From NCBI GenBank assembly GCA_001557035.1, contig LSKJ01000018.1:1-27032 (forward strand): 27,032 nt of DNA. The letters are read 5' to 3'. The position numbers and the translations under genes were made by a program. This DNA comes from Rhodospirillaceae bacterium CCH5-H10. Lineage in GTDB: Bacteria > Pseudomonadota > Alphaproteobacteria > Reyranellales > Reyranellaceae. The notes beneath the pieces are model-generated. The model searched no databases and was not told where the DNA came from. It saw only the letters and a program-made list of their open reading frames with translations. Positions 18,081 to 25,365 of this stretch are shown one piece after another. Position 1 is the stretch's first letter. The number at the start of each line of letters is the position of its first letter.

Positions 18081-18610
18081 CCCTGAAGATGTATCTGCGT
18101 ATTGCACCCGTTGCGCTGGCCACCCTTCTTCTCGCTGCTTGCGGCGGCAAGGACGATGACGCGGCGACCGCCTATTGCCCTGTCCCCTTCACCGTCCAGA
18201 ACGCCGGACGGCTGACCCACTTCAAGGATGGGCCGGGCCGCGATCCACGCGATGTCGAGTACGAGGCGGCGCTGAACGGCGTGGGTTCCAAGTGCACGCT
18301 GCGGCGCAATCAGATGGAAGTGAACGTGCTCATGCGCGTCGCGGTGAGCGCCGGTCCGTCGGTCGTCCCGGGCCAGACCCGCGTGCCGTACTTCGTGCGC
18401 GTGCTCGGCCCGTCCGGCCAGGTCGTCCAGGGCCAGGATTTCACCGCCGACTTCAAGCTGTCGGGCTCCAACCCGCGCGGCCAGTCGCAGGAAGATCTCG
18501 TGCTCAACCTGCCATTCAGCCAGATCTCGGAACTCGGCGGTTACCGGATTGCCGTCGGCCTCAAGCCGTCGCGCGAGGAACTCGAATACAATAGGCAGAT
18601 GGGCCGCTGA
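18077..18610 (+). CDS. Small lipoprotein of unknown function
   Basis: The 177-aa product has a lipoprotein signal peptide ending in the lipobox LLAAC with Cys22. The residue after the cysteine is Gly, so by the E. coli Lol rule it would reach the outer membrane. Cys34 and Cys73 could form a disulfide. The rest looks like a compact beta-rich domain (VNVLMRVAVSAGPS, PYFVRVLGPSGQVVQGQDF). I do not recognise its family. It overlaps the CDGSH gene by 4 nt and the next gene by 1 nt (TGATG). This implies coordinated synthesis, although the neighbours are cytoplasmic redox proteins. An in-frame ATG at 18089 is an alternative start. Confidence 0.85.
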   Translation: MTLKMYLRIAPVALATLLLAACGGKDDDAATAYCPVPFTVQNAGRLTHFKDGPGRDPRDVEYEAALNGVGSKCTLRRNQMEVNVLMRVAVSAGPSVVPGQTRVPYFVRVLGPSGQVVQGQDFTADFKLSGSNPRGQSQEDLVLNLPFSQISELGGYRIAVGLKPSREELEYNRQMGR

Positions 18611-19956
18611 TGAGCGCCTATGCCGACAGGCTCGAAGCGCTGGTCGCCGAAGCGGCCGATCGCTGCACGACCTGCGGCAAGTGCTTCGAGGCGTGCCCGA
18701 CGGCGCGCGAAAGCGGGCTCGACATGGGCCAGGGCGTGCAGCGGGTCGGCGAACTCGTGTCGCTGACGCGCGACGGCGGCGGCGCGGCGCCGCTGCTCGA
18801 CAAGTGGCTGAGCGCCTGCGACGGCAGCGCGCGCTGCACCGCCGCCTGTCCCGAGGAGATCAACGTCCGCCAGTGGGTGACCATCGCCAAGATGAAGTCG
18901 CTGCAGGCGACGCGCCCGGTCCAGGAAGGCGCGGCCAATGCTGCCGGCCGCTTCCGTCACATGGCGCAGGCGGTGCGGCTGCTGGCCAGCATGCAGCTTC
19001 CGTCCGAGACGCTGAAGAAGATCCTGGCGCCGGCCGAGCGCCGCACGGCAGACGTGCTGTTCTACACGGGCTGCAACGTGCTGCGCACGCCGCACATCGT
19101 GCTGAACGTCATGGATATCCTCGACGCGCTGGAGCTCGACTTCGACGTGGTCGGCGGCACTGCCCATTGCTGCGGCGTCTATCAGTTCCAGGAAGCCGAT
19201 CTCCCCACCTACGAGCGCATGGGCCATCGCACCTTCCAGCGCTTCGGCCAGTCGGGCGCCTCGAAGGTCCTGACCTGGTGCCCGACCTGCACCAAGAATT
19301 TCGACGAGCTGGAGAAGGACGTCGAGGAGCCGTCGTTCGACCTGGGCCATGTGAGCGAATTCCTCGCCGCCAACCTCGACGCGCTCAAGGCGCGCTTCAC
19401 GGCGGAGCAGCCGAAGCGCCGTGTCGTGATCCACGAGCATCTCGGCATCGGGGCCACGGTGGAGAGCGTCCGCAACCTGCTGCGCGCCGTGCCCAACCTC
19501 GAGCTGGTCGAGCTGCCGCAGGATTCCGGCTTCTCCTATGCCTGCGGCGGCCAGGCGGCGAAGTTCAAGGACCGTGAGCAGGCGATCCATCGCGACCTGG
19601 TGATGGGCGCGATCGAGGCCGGCGCCGACACCATCGTCACGATGTATCACTCCTGCCATCGCGCCCTCTCCGGCGCCGAGGCGATCTATCCGTCGCTCAA
19701 GGTCGTGAACTTCACCGACGTGCTGGCCGAGGCGCTGGGCCGCGGCGGCCATCCCGACTACTACCAGCTCTACAAGCAGGGCGGCGCGATGGACGAGGCC
19801 GTGAAGGCCGCGCGCGGCTTCCTCGAGAACAACGGCGTGCGCATCGACGAGAACGCCGTGAAGTCGCTAACCGCCGACATCTTCAACGAAACCGGCGTCG
19901 GCGGCCCGCGCGAAGCCTTCGTCGAAGCCTTCACCGCACTCGCCCGCGAGGGCTGA
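18610..19956 (+). CDS. Iron-sulfur oxidoreductase, HdrB/GlpC/GlcF-like (CCG domains)
   Basis: This 448-aa protein resembles the Fe-S subunits that pass electrons in heterodisulfide reductase, glycerol-3-phosphate dehydrogenase and glycolate oxidase complexes. The N-terminal ferredoxin part has Cys19-x2-Cys22-x2-Cys25-x3-Cys29-Pro and a second motif Cys70-x5-Cys76-x3-Cys80-Pro, where Ser73 sits where a cysteine is expected. The first CCG domain is complete: Cys155, Cys187-Cys188, Cys224-x2-Cys227. The second is degenerate, with ACGG (Cys312) and SCH (Cys349). No transmembrane segment is seen. It starts in a TGATG overlap with the lipoprotein gene. No flavoprotein partner is encoded nearby, so its substrate and partner are unknown. 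Confidence 0.9.
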   Translation: MSAYADRLEALVAEAADRCTTCGKCFEACPTARESGLDMGQGVQRVGELVSLTRDGGGAAPLLDKWLSACDGSARCTAACPEEINVRQWVTIAKMKSLQATRPVQEGAANAAGRFRHMAQAVRLLASMQLPSETLKKILAPAERRTADVLFYTGCNVLRTPHIVLNVMDILDALELDFDVVGGTAHCCGVYQFQEADLPTYERMGHRTFQRFGQSGASKVLTWCPTCTKNFDELEKDVEEPSFDLGHVSEFLAANLDALKARFTAEQPKRRVVIHEHLGIGATVESVRNLLRAVPNLELVELPQDSGFSYACGGQAAKFKDREQAIHRDLVMGAIEAGADTIVTMYHSCHRALSGAEAIYPSLKVVNFTDVLAEALGRGGHPDYYQLYKQGGAMDEAVKAARGFLENNGVRIDENAVKSLTADIFNETGVGGPREAFVEAFTALAREG

Positions 19957-19975
19957 TAGAGTTCAGATCAAGTCC

Positions 19976-20061
19976 GTCGTCCTGAGCGCAGCGAAGGACC
20001 TCACGGAACGGTCAAAGCACTCCGTGGCGAATGTGAGATCCTTCGCTTCGCTCAGGATGAC
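19976..20061. repeat. Dispersed palindromic repeat, family A copy 3
   Basis: Left arm begins GTCGTCCTGAGCGCAGCGAA; right arm ends GCTTCGCTCAGGATGAC. It is almost a complete inverted repeat and shares its central ACTCCGT and GTGAGATCC with copy 2. It lies between the Fe-S oxidoreductase gene and the gamma-glutamylcyclotransferase gene, directly upstream of the latter's ribosome binding site. Confidence 0.87.
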
Positions 20062-20085
20062 AAAAGGGGAGGCAGAGAACCGACA

Positions 20086-20424
20086 GTGACCGACGTCTGG
20101 CTTTTCTCCTACGGCACGCTGCAGCAGGAGGACGTGCAGGTCGCGACCTTCGGCCGGCTGCTCGAAGGCCGCGCCGATGCCTTGCCCGGCTACGCGACGT
20201 CGCTGTTCGAGATCAAGGACGCCGAGGTCGTGAAGACCAGCGGCAAGACCCACCATTTCATGGCGCGGCCGACCGGTAATCCCGCCGACGAGGTGTCGGG
20301 CGTCGTGTTCAGGATCACGGCGGCGGAACTCGCCGCCGCCGACACTTACGAGGTCTCGGATTACAAGCGGGTCGCCGTGCGCCTGAAGTCCGGCCTCGAA
20401 GCCTTCGTTTACGTCGGCGCCTGA
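20086..20424 (+). CDS. Gamma-glutamylcyclotransferase-like protein (AIG2 family)
   Basis: This is a 112-aa single-domain protein of the GGCT/AIG2 fold. The family releases 5-oxoproline from gamma-glutamyl peptides or amines. The substrate-binding loop FSYGTL (residues 7-12) is present. Glu89 in ADTYEV aligns by pattern with the catalytic Glu98 of human GGCT (LDEQEG), and DEVSGVVF matches DEVWGVVW there. It starts at GTG (20086); an AGGGGAGG lies rather far upstream and AGAGAA closer. The start is only about 25 nt from a family A repeat. The physiological substrate is unknown. Confidence 0.85.
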   Translation: MTDVWLFSYGTLQQEDVQVATFGRLLEGRADALPGYATSLFEIKDAEVVKTSGKTHHFMARPTGNPADEVSGVVFRITAAELAAADTYEVSDYKRVAVRLKSGLEAFVYVGA

Positions 20425-20498
20425 TGCGCTTCAGCCAGTCCAGATGTCGATGCTGGTAATGGCGGGAGGCAGGCGGTGCGACTGAACGCAGCCGACTT

Positions 20499-20870
20499 CT
20501 AAAGCGACTGCCGAATTTCCTCGATGATCGCTTTCCACGCTTCGATCGTCGCGGCAGGTGGAAGCTCCCAGGTATCCTCCGCCGGATATCTATAGGCCAC
20601 GCCATACGGCGTGAGCTTGGCGAGGCCGGCAAGCCTGGCCTTCAATGGGTGACTCCGGGGCAGCAGCCCTACCAGCGCACCGATATCATGGGTTTTCAAG
20701 AAGGCCGTTCGAGTTTCGACGAGCACCGCCTTGACCAGTTTCTCTGCTGCCTGCTGGCAATGGTAGGCGGCGCCAGCCAACGATGGCAGCGGGCCGTGGA
20801 GATTGTTGACGACCTGGCGCAGATCGTCGTCCACGACCGCTAGCCAGGCGGTGGCAGCCTCACTGGCCAT
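20499..20870 (-). CDS. HEPN-domain protein, partner of MNT nucleotidyltransferase
   Basis: This 123-aa helical protein has the HEPN signature AYHCQQAAEKLVKAVL (residues 35-50), THDIGAL and YRYP (93-96). The pattern fits the HEPN group paired with minimal nucleotidyltransferases (HI0074-like). The Rx4-6H ribonuclease motif expected in the C-terminal helix of HepT toxins is not there. The only such spacing is Arg18 to His25 near the N-terminus, so RNase activity is doubtful. The ATG at 20870 lies within the end of the MNT gene (11-nt overlap), which indicates co-translation. It could be a toxin-antitoxin component or a non-toxic nucleotidyltransferase partner. Confidence 0.85.
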   Translation of the reverse strand: MASEAATAWLAVVDDDLRQVVNNLHGPLPSLAGAAYHCQQAAEKLVKAVLVETRTAFLKTHDIGALVGLLPRSHPLKARLAGLAKLTPYGVAYRYPAEDTWELPPAATIEAWKAIIEEIRQSL

Positions 20871-21183
20871 AAACCAGTTGTCCTTCGCGCGTGGCCAGAT
20901 AGCTCAGCGTGCCGAAATCGTTGCGCCGCCGCTCGAACACGCTCCTCCGGCAGGGAACGATGTCGAGAGAGACACCCGGGTCGCGAGGAATATCGGCAGT
21001 GACGGACAGGGATCGCTTTTCGGCCGGTGCATCGTCCGGAACGATGACCAGCAGATCGTAGTCGCTGTCGGCGTCCGCATCGCCGCGTGCACGGCTGCCG
21101 AACAGATAGATGGCTTCAGGCGCCATCGCGCTTACGACGCGGGCGACCATGCGATCGAGGACATCAGCCTGTCTGACGCTCAT
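20860..21183 (-). CDS. Minimal nucleotidyltransferase (MNT, MntA-like)
   Basis: This 107-aa protein carries the nucleotidyltransferase motif GSRARGDADADSDYDLLV. Gly29-Ser30 binds the triphosphate, Asp41 and Asp43 bind metal, and a third carboxylate is Asp75 in SLDIVP. In HEPN/MNT (type VII) toxin-antitoxin pairs, the MNT protein AMPylates and silences the HEPN toxin. The frame is open upstream, but MSVRQADVLDRM at 21183 is the sensible start. No Shine-Dalgarno is visible there. A TATGAT hexamer ends 6 nt before the ATG, so a leaderless transcript is possible. It overlaps the HEPN gene by 11 nt and follows tetR by 31 nt. Confidence 0.88.
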   Translation of the reverse strand: MSVRQADVLDRMVARVVSAMAPEAIYLFGSRARGDADADSDYDLLVIVPDDAPAEKRSLSVTADIPRDPGVSLDIVPCRRSVFERRRNDFGTLSYLATREGQLVYGQ

Positions 21184-21214
21184 GGAGCCATCATACACCA
21201 CAAGCGATCGATCC

Positions 21215-21790
21215 CTATGTCGACTTGACCGCCAGCACCGCCCAAGCGGCATCCGCGAAGAACGTCACGTGGTCGGAGAGGGGGCCTTCGAAGCGGCCGT
21301 AGACCTTGTAGGTTGCGGGCTGCATCACGGTGCCGATCGCCGAGGCAGCGGCCAGGTCGGGGTCGCGCGACGGGATCTCGCCGGCGGCCATCGCGTCGAT
21401 GATGACCTCGCGCACGACGTCGACCGGATTGGGTGTGCCGTCGGGGACCATCGCCAGAAACAGATGCTGGGTGAGCAGGTGGTAGGCGAACAGGGACCAG
21501 TCCCTATCCGCCCATTCGCAATAGCAGCGCACGATGGCGTCGATCTTCTCCCGCAGGCCGCCGGCCGGCCGGTGGGCCTCGATCAGCGCCTCGGCCAGCG
21601 CGCGGTGATGGCCAAGGAAGATGTCGAGGGCGAGCTGTTCCTTGCTGGGGAAGTAGCGATAGATCGTGCCCTCGGCGATCGACGCCGCCATGGCGATCTC
21701 CCGGGTCGTGGTCTCGGCGACGCCGCGCGCGACGAACAGGGTGAGTGCGGCGCGCTCTACGCGGGCCTTGGTTTCTTCGGCTTTTCCCAT
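21215..21790 (-). CDS. TetR-family transcriptional regulator
   Basis: This is a 191-aa one-component repressor. The N-terminal helix-turn-helix is typical: TTREIAMAASIAEGTIYRYFPSKEQLALDIF, roughly residues 28-58. The C-terminal ligand-binding domain is helical and its ligand is unknown. The ATG at 21790 has no good ribosome binding site. It lies 34 nt inside the preceding 63-codon ORF, so it probably depends on translational coupling to that ORF. Two inverted repeats at the upstream promoter are likely operators for autoregulation. The nearby gcv operon is divergent and could also be affected, which is inference. Confidence 0.93.
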   Translation of the reverse strand: MGKAEETKARVERAALTLFVARGVAETTTREIAMAASIAEGTIYRYFPSKEQLALDIFLGHHRALAEALIEAHRPAGGLREKIDAIVRCYCEWADRDWSLFAYHLLTQHLFLAMVPDGTPNPVDVVREVIIDAMAAGEIPSRDPDLAAASAIGTVMQPATYKVYGRFEGPLSDHVTFFADAAWAVLAVKST

Positions 21791-21948
21791 GGGGAACAGT
21801 CTATGAGGGAGCGCTCACTCGGGAAAGCGGGAGCGTCATCATCGGATGCCGACAGCCAGCGCCAGTCGATCACCCAATCCGGTGTCGAGACCGGCGCGGC
21901 TTCGCTGTGGAGCTTGAGGAATTCATCGAACGAGCGGCGAATGAACAT
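21757..21948 (-). CDS. Small 63-aa ORF upstream of and overlapping tetR
   Basis: I do not recognise the product. Support comes from an excellent AAAGGAGG placed 5 nt before the ATG at 21948, a sigma70-like promoter immediately upstream, and an overlap of 34 nt with tetR in another frame. The peptide starts MFIRRSFDEFLKLHSEAAP, has several Trp and Asp residues (DWVIDWRW) and a Pro/Lys-rich tail, and no signal peptide or membrane segment. It may be a real small protein, or a leader ORF whose translation delivers ribosomes to tetR. Confidence 0.6.
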   Translation of the reverse strand: MFIRRSFDEFLKLHSEAAPVSTPDWVIDWRWLSASDDDAPAFPSERSLIDCSPWEKPKKPRPA

Positions 21949-21962
21949 GTCAGCCTCCTTTA

Positions 21963-22007
21963 ATGAGCAGACGCTCATAAATTAAGTGAGTAATCACTTC
22001 TTTTCAA
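21963..22007 (-). promoter_or_regulatory. Promoter with two inverted-repeat operators, tetR unit
   Basis: On the minus strand, -35 TTGAAA (22002-22007) and -10 TAATTT (21979-21984) are separated by 17 nt. A perfect inverted repeat AAGTGA-N4-TCACTT (21984-21999) fills the spacer. A second, ATGAGC-N4-GCTCAT (21963-21978), begins right after the -10 and covers the expected start site. Both positions would block RNA polymerase if bound. The likely ligand is the TetR protein encoded just downstream. Confidence 0.65.
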
Positions 22008-22057
22008 GAGGCGGATCATTTTTCCCCGTATTTCGGGCCCTTGGGCAGCCTTTGTGC

Positions 22058-22087
22058 GTGGACGGGGAGGGGGGCCCTGCCTATGGT
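22058..22087 (+). promoter_or_regulatory. Candidate promoter for the gcv operon
   Basis: A weak -35 GTGGAC and a -10 TATGGT with an 18-nt spacer lie about 20 nt upstream of the riboswitch, which is where a promoter is needed. The match to consensus is poor. The remainder of 22008-22107 shows nothing else that I can name. Confidence 0.3.
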
Positions 22088-22107
22088 CCGCCTACCCAGT
22101 CGAACCT

Positions 22108-22292
22108 GTGGGAGAGACCATCCGCGAGGATGGCGCCGAAGGAGCAACCGACCCCGGAAACTCTCAGGCAAAAGGACCGCAGGGGGATGGGTCTCTGGAA
22201 AGCGGCGGGCGCCTCATTCGGCGCCGGCCCACCGACGAAGTAAGCCGGCTCTTTCGCCGGCGAATCTTTCAGGTCTCCGGACAGAGGGGGTC
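22108..22292 (+). ncRNA. Tandem glycine riboswitch (two aptamers)
   Basis: The first aptamer spans about 22108-22199. It has GGGAGAGACC, the conserved core GCGCCGAAGGAGCAA, CTCTCAGGCAAAAGGACCGCAG, and the closing GTCTCTGGA. The second spans about 22204-22292, with CACCGACGAAGTAAGCC, a GCCGGC/GCCGGC stem, and ATCTTTCAGG...GGACAGAGGGGG. The short linker is typical of glycine-binding tandem riboswitches. It stands directly before gcvT, the usual target. Glycine binding would turn on the cleavage system. Confidence 0.95.
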
Positions 22293-22322
22293 GCGAACGG
22301 CGCATTTCGTGCGTCGTGAAAG

Positions 22323-22363
22323 CGCGACTCCGGTCGCGTCGAACGCGACCTTTGACGGAGACC
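22323..22363 (+). promoter_or_regulatory. Riboswitch expression platform over the gcvT ribosome binding site
   Basis: CGGAGACC (22356-22363), which contains the gcvT Shine-Dalgarno GGAG, is exactly complementary to GGTCTCCG (22272-22279) in the second aptamer. Between them, GTCGCG (22333-22338) can pair either with CGCGAC at 22323-22328, closed by a UCCG tetraloop, or with CGCGAC at 22344-22349. These mutually exclusive stems suggest a translational switch. There is no U-tract, so a terminator is unlikely. Confidence 0.6.
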
Positions 22364-22366
22364 AAG

Positions 22367-23488
22367 TTGACCGAAACTCCCGCCGGCCCCCTGAAGCGCA
22401 CGCCGCTCCACGACCTCCACCGCGAGCTGGGCGCGCGCCTGGTGCCGTTCGCCGGCTACGAGATGCCGGTGCAGTATCCGACCGGCATCCTGGTCGAGCA
22501 CAACCACACCCGCACCGCCTGCGGCCTGTTCGACGTCTCGCACATGGGCCAGGTGCGGCTCACCGCGAAGCCCGGCCAGAACGCGGCCAAGGCACTGGAG
22601 ACGCTGGTCCCGGGCGACATCGCCGGCCTGCAGCCGGGCCAGCAGCGCTACACCCAGTTCACCAACGATGCCGGCGGCATCCTCGACGACCTGATGGTGA
22701 CCAGCACGGGCGACCACCTGCTGGTCGTCGTCAACGCCGCCTGCAAGGACGCCGACCTCGCGCACATGCAGAAGCATCTGTCGGCCACCTGCGAGGTCGA
22801 GCCGATGTTTTCGCGCGGCCTCTTGGCGCTTCAAGGGCCGCAGGCCTCCGCCGTGCTGTCGCGGCTGGTGCCGCAGGTCGCCACCATGAAGTTCATGACC
22901 GGCGCCTACATCGTGATCGACGGCGCGCGCTGCTACGTCACGCGCTCGGGCTATACCGGCGGCGACGGCTACGAGATCTCCACGCCGGCCGAGCAGACCG
23001 ACGCCATCGCGCGCACGCTGCTCAGCCATCCCGAAGTGAAGCCGATCGGCTTGGGCGCGCGCGATTCGCTGCGGCTCGAGGCCGGGCTCTGCCTCTACGG
23101 TCACGACATCGACACGACGACGACGCCGGTCGAAGCAGTGCTGCTGTGGAGCGTCGGCAAGGAGCGACGTGTGCAGGGCGGCTTCCCCGGCGCCGCGACC
23201 GTGCAGAAGCAGATCGCCGAGGGCTCGGCGCGCAAGCGCGTCGGCCTGCTGCCGGAAGGCAAGGCGATCGCGCGCGAGGGCGCGGAGATCGTCATCGGCG
23301 GGAAGAAAGTCGGCATCGTCACCTCCGGCGGCTTCTCGCCGACCATGGGCCGCGCCATTGCCATGGGCTACGTCGAGCGCAGCCAGTCAGCCAACGGAAC
23401 CAAGGTCGATCTCATGGTGCGCGGCAAGCCCGTGCCGGCCGAGATCGTCCCGATGCCTTTCGTCAAACACGCCTACTACCGCGGATAG
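22367..23488 (+). CDS. gcvT: Aminomethyltransferase, glycine cleavage T protein
   Basis: The T protein transfers the aminomethyl carbon from H-protein to tetrahydrofolate and releases ammonia. The 373-aa product has normal length and family motifs: TPLHDLHRELGARLVPFAGYEMPVQYP, CGLFDVSHMGQ, and a C-terminal beta-barrel ending in KHAYYRG. A GTG at 22316 would add 17 residues unlike the family. I choose TTG at 22367 because GGAG lies 6 nt upstream and TETPAGPLKRTPLHDLH is the usual N-terminus. It is first in the riboswitch-controlled operon; gcvH follows after 9 nt. Confidence 0.95.
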   Translation: MTETPAGPLKRTPLHDLHRELGARLVPFAGYEMPVQYPTGILVEHNHTRTACGLFDVSHMGQVRLTAKPGQNAAKALETLVPGDIAGLQPGQQRYTQFTNDAGGILDDLMVTSTGDHLLVVVNAACKDADLAHMQKHLSATCEVEPMFSRGLLALQGPQASAVLSRLVPQVATMKFMTGAYIVIDGARCYVTRSGYTGGDGYEISTPAEQTDAIARTLLSHPEVKPIGLGARDSLRLEAGLCLYGHDIDTTTTPVEAVLLWSVGKERRVQGGFPGAATVQKQIAEGSARKRVGLLPEGKAIAREGAEIVIGGKKVGIVTSGGFSPTMGRAIAMGYVERSQSANGTKVDLMVRGKPVPAEIVPMPFVKHAYYRG

Positions 23489-23497
23489 GAGATCAAG

Positions 23498-23875
23498 ATG
23501 GCCGAGACCAAGTACACTGAAGAGCATGAGTGGATCCGCGTCGAGGGCGATGTCGGCACGATCGGCATCACGCAGTACGCGCAGGAGCAGCTGGGTGACG
23601 TCGTGTTCGTCGACGTACCGGCGGCGGGCCGCAAGGTCGCCAAGGGCGAGGCCTGCGCCGTTGTCGAATCGGTGAAGGCCGCGTCCGACATCTACGCGCC
23701 GGCGACCGGCGAGGTCGTCGAGAGCAATGCCGCGCTCGCCGAGACGCCGGGCGACGTCAACGCCGAGCCGACGGGCAAGGGCTGGTTCTTCAAGCTGAAG
23801 CTCGCCGACAAGGGCGAACTCGACGGCCTGATGGACGAGGCGGCCTACGACGCCTTCGTGAAGAGCCTCGGCTAA
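23498..23875 (+). CDS. gcvH: Glycine cleavage system H protein
   Basis: The H protein carries the lipoyl arm that shuttles the aminomethyl group between the P, T and L proteins. The 125-aa product is full length and has the lipoylated Lys60 in [14 protein letters not shown], plus the N-terminal [13 protein letters not shown]. An AGGAG sits upstream of the ATG. The gene for the L protein (dihydrolipoamide dehydrogenase) is not in this window, as is common because it is shared with other complexes. Confidence 0.97.
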   Translation: MAETKYTEEHEWIRVEGDVGTIGITQYAQEQLGDVVFVDVPAAGRKVAKGEACAVVESVKAASDIYAPATGEVVESNAALAETPGDVNAEPTGKGWFFKLKLADKGELDGLMDEAAYDAFVKSLG

Positions 23876-23884
23876 GAAATCGAA

Positions 23885-23994
23885 CCTCATCCTGAGGAGT
23901 GCCCGCAGGGCACGTCTCGAAGGATGGGCAAGGGACAAGGTGCTCGTTCCCATCCTTCGAGACGCATCGCTGCGCGATGCTCCTCAGGATGAGG
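23885..23994. repeat. Dispersed palindromic repeat, family B
   Basis: A long inverted repeat with arms of about 45 nt. The left arm begins CCTCATCCTGAGGAGTGCCC and runs through GTCTCGAAGGATGGG; the right arm mirrors it, ending GCTCCTCAGGATGAGG. It differs from family A but shares the CATCCTGAG core. It interrupts the gcv operon between gcvH and gcvPA and could form a very stable hairpin in the transcript. Confidence 0.87.
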
Positions 23995-24018
23995 GCATTA
24001 CCAAGGAGCAAGAGCCTG

Positions 24019-25365
24019 ATGCGTTATCTCCCCCTCACCGACGCCGACCGCCGCGAGATGCTGAGCGTGATCGGCGCCAAGTCGGTCGACGAGCTGTTCC
24101 GGGACGTGCCGGCCTCGGCGCGACTGGCGGCCAAGGTCGGCGGTCTGCCCGATCACCAGGGCGAACTCGAAGTCGAGCGCGCCTTCCAGGGCTTCGCGGC
24201 CAAGAACCTGTCGCCCGCCTCGACGCCGTTCTTCATCGGCGCCGGCGCCTATCGCCACCATGTGCCGGCGACCGTCGACTACATGATCCAGCGCGGCGAG
24301 TTCCTGACCTCCTACACGCCGTACCAGCCGGAAATCACGCAAGGCACCCTGCAGTACCTGTTCGAGTTCCAGACCCAGGTGACCTTGCTCACCGGCATGG
24401 AGGTCGCCAACGCCTCGATGTATGACGGCTCGACCGGCACCACCGAGGCCGTGCTGATGGCCAACCGCATCACGCGCCGCCACAAGGCGCTGATCTCGGG
24501 CGGACTGCATCCTCAGTATCGCAGCATCATCGAGACCACGGCCAAGTGGGAAGGCTTCAACGCGAACTTCTCCAAGACCGACGCCGAGGGCCTGGAAGAC
24601 CTGATCGCCGCGGTCGATCGCGACACGTCCTGCGTGGTCGTGCAGAACCCGAGCTTCTTCGGTCACGTCCGCGACTTCACCAGACTCGCGGAAGCCTGCC
24701 ACGCCGCCGGCGCGCTGCTGATCGTCGTGGTGACGGAAGTCGTGTCGCTGGGCCTGCTGACGCCGCCGGGCGAGATGGGCGCCGACATCGTGGTCTGCGA
24801 GGGCCAGTCGATCGGCAACGGGTTGGGCTTCGGCGGTCCTTACGTCGGCCTGTTCGCGACCCGCGACAAGTACATGCGCCAGATGCCGGGCCGCCTCGTC
24901 GGCGAGACCGTCGATGCCGACGGCAAGCGCGGCTTCGTGCTGACGCTGTCGACGCGAGAGCAGCACATCCGCCGCGAGAAGGCGACGTCCAACATCTGCA
25001 CCAATGCCGGCCTCTGCGCGCTGGCCTTCACGGTGCATCTCACCCTGCTGGGCGAGGCGGGTTTCACCCGGCTGGCCGAGCTGAACCACGCCAAGGCCTC
25101 GCAGCTCGCCGACAAGCTCGCCGCGGTGCCGGGCGTGACGCTGTTGAACGAAAGCTTCTTCAACGAGTTCACCGTGAAGCTGCCCAAGCCCGCGGCCGAG
25201 GTCGTCGAGGCGCTGGCGGCCAAGCGCATCCTGGGCGGCCTGCCCGTGTCGCGCTTGATCCCCAACGATCCGTCGGTTGCGAACCTGCTGCTGCTGGCGG
25301 CGACCGAGACGGCGACCGATGCGGGCATGGACCCGCTCGTCGCCGCGCTGAAGGAGGTGCTGTGA
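24019..25365 (+). CDS. gcvPA: Glycine dehydrogenase (decarboxylating) subunit 1
   Basis: This is the N-terminal half of the split P protein, which decarboxylates glycine with pyridoxal phosphate and loads H-protein. The 448-aa product has [39 protein letters not shown] and [21 protein letters not shown], all typical. The frame is open through the upstream repeat, but the ATG at 24019 is correct and has AAGGAG 10 nt upstream. It overlaps gcvPB by one base (TGATG), consistent with equimolar subunits. Confidence 0.96.
   Translation: MRYLPLTDADRREMLSVIGAKSVDELFRDVPASARLAAKVGGLPDHQGELEVERAFQGFAAKNLSPASTPFFIGAGAYRHHVPATVDYMIQRGEFLTSYTPYQPEITQGTLQYLFEFQTQVTLLTGMEVANASMYDGSTGTTEAVLMANRITRRHKALISGGLHPQYRSIIETTAKWEGFNANFSKTDAEGLEDLIAAVDRDTSCVVVQNPSFFGHVRDFTRLAEACHAAGALLIVVVTEVVSLGLLTPPGEMGADIVVCEGQSIGNGLGFGGPYVGLFATRDKYMRQMPGRLVGETVDADGKRGFVLTLSTREQHIRREKATSNICTNAGLCALAFTVHLTLLGEAGFTRLAELNHAKASQLADKLAAVPGVTLLNESFFNEFTVKLPKPAAEVVEALAAKRILGGLPVSRLIPNDPSVANLLLLAATETATDAGMDPLVAALKEVL

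Noticed and set aside
20547..20827. Ribonuclease motif in the HEPN protein (Arg18 to His25)
   Set aside because: The spacing fits Rx6H, but it is in the first helix, not in the C-terminal helix where the catalytic motif of HepT toxins lies.
22054..23520. Open frame running through the riboswitch and antiparallel to codon use of gcvT
   Set aside because: It overlaps a structured RNA and gcvT in another frame and its product is a low-complexity Arg-rich shadow.
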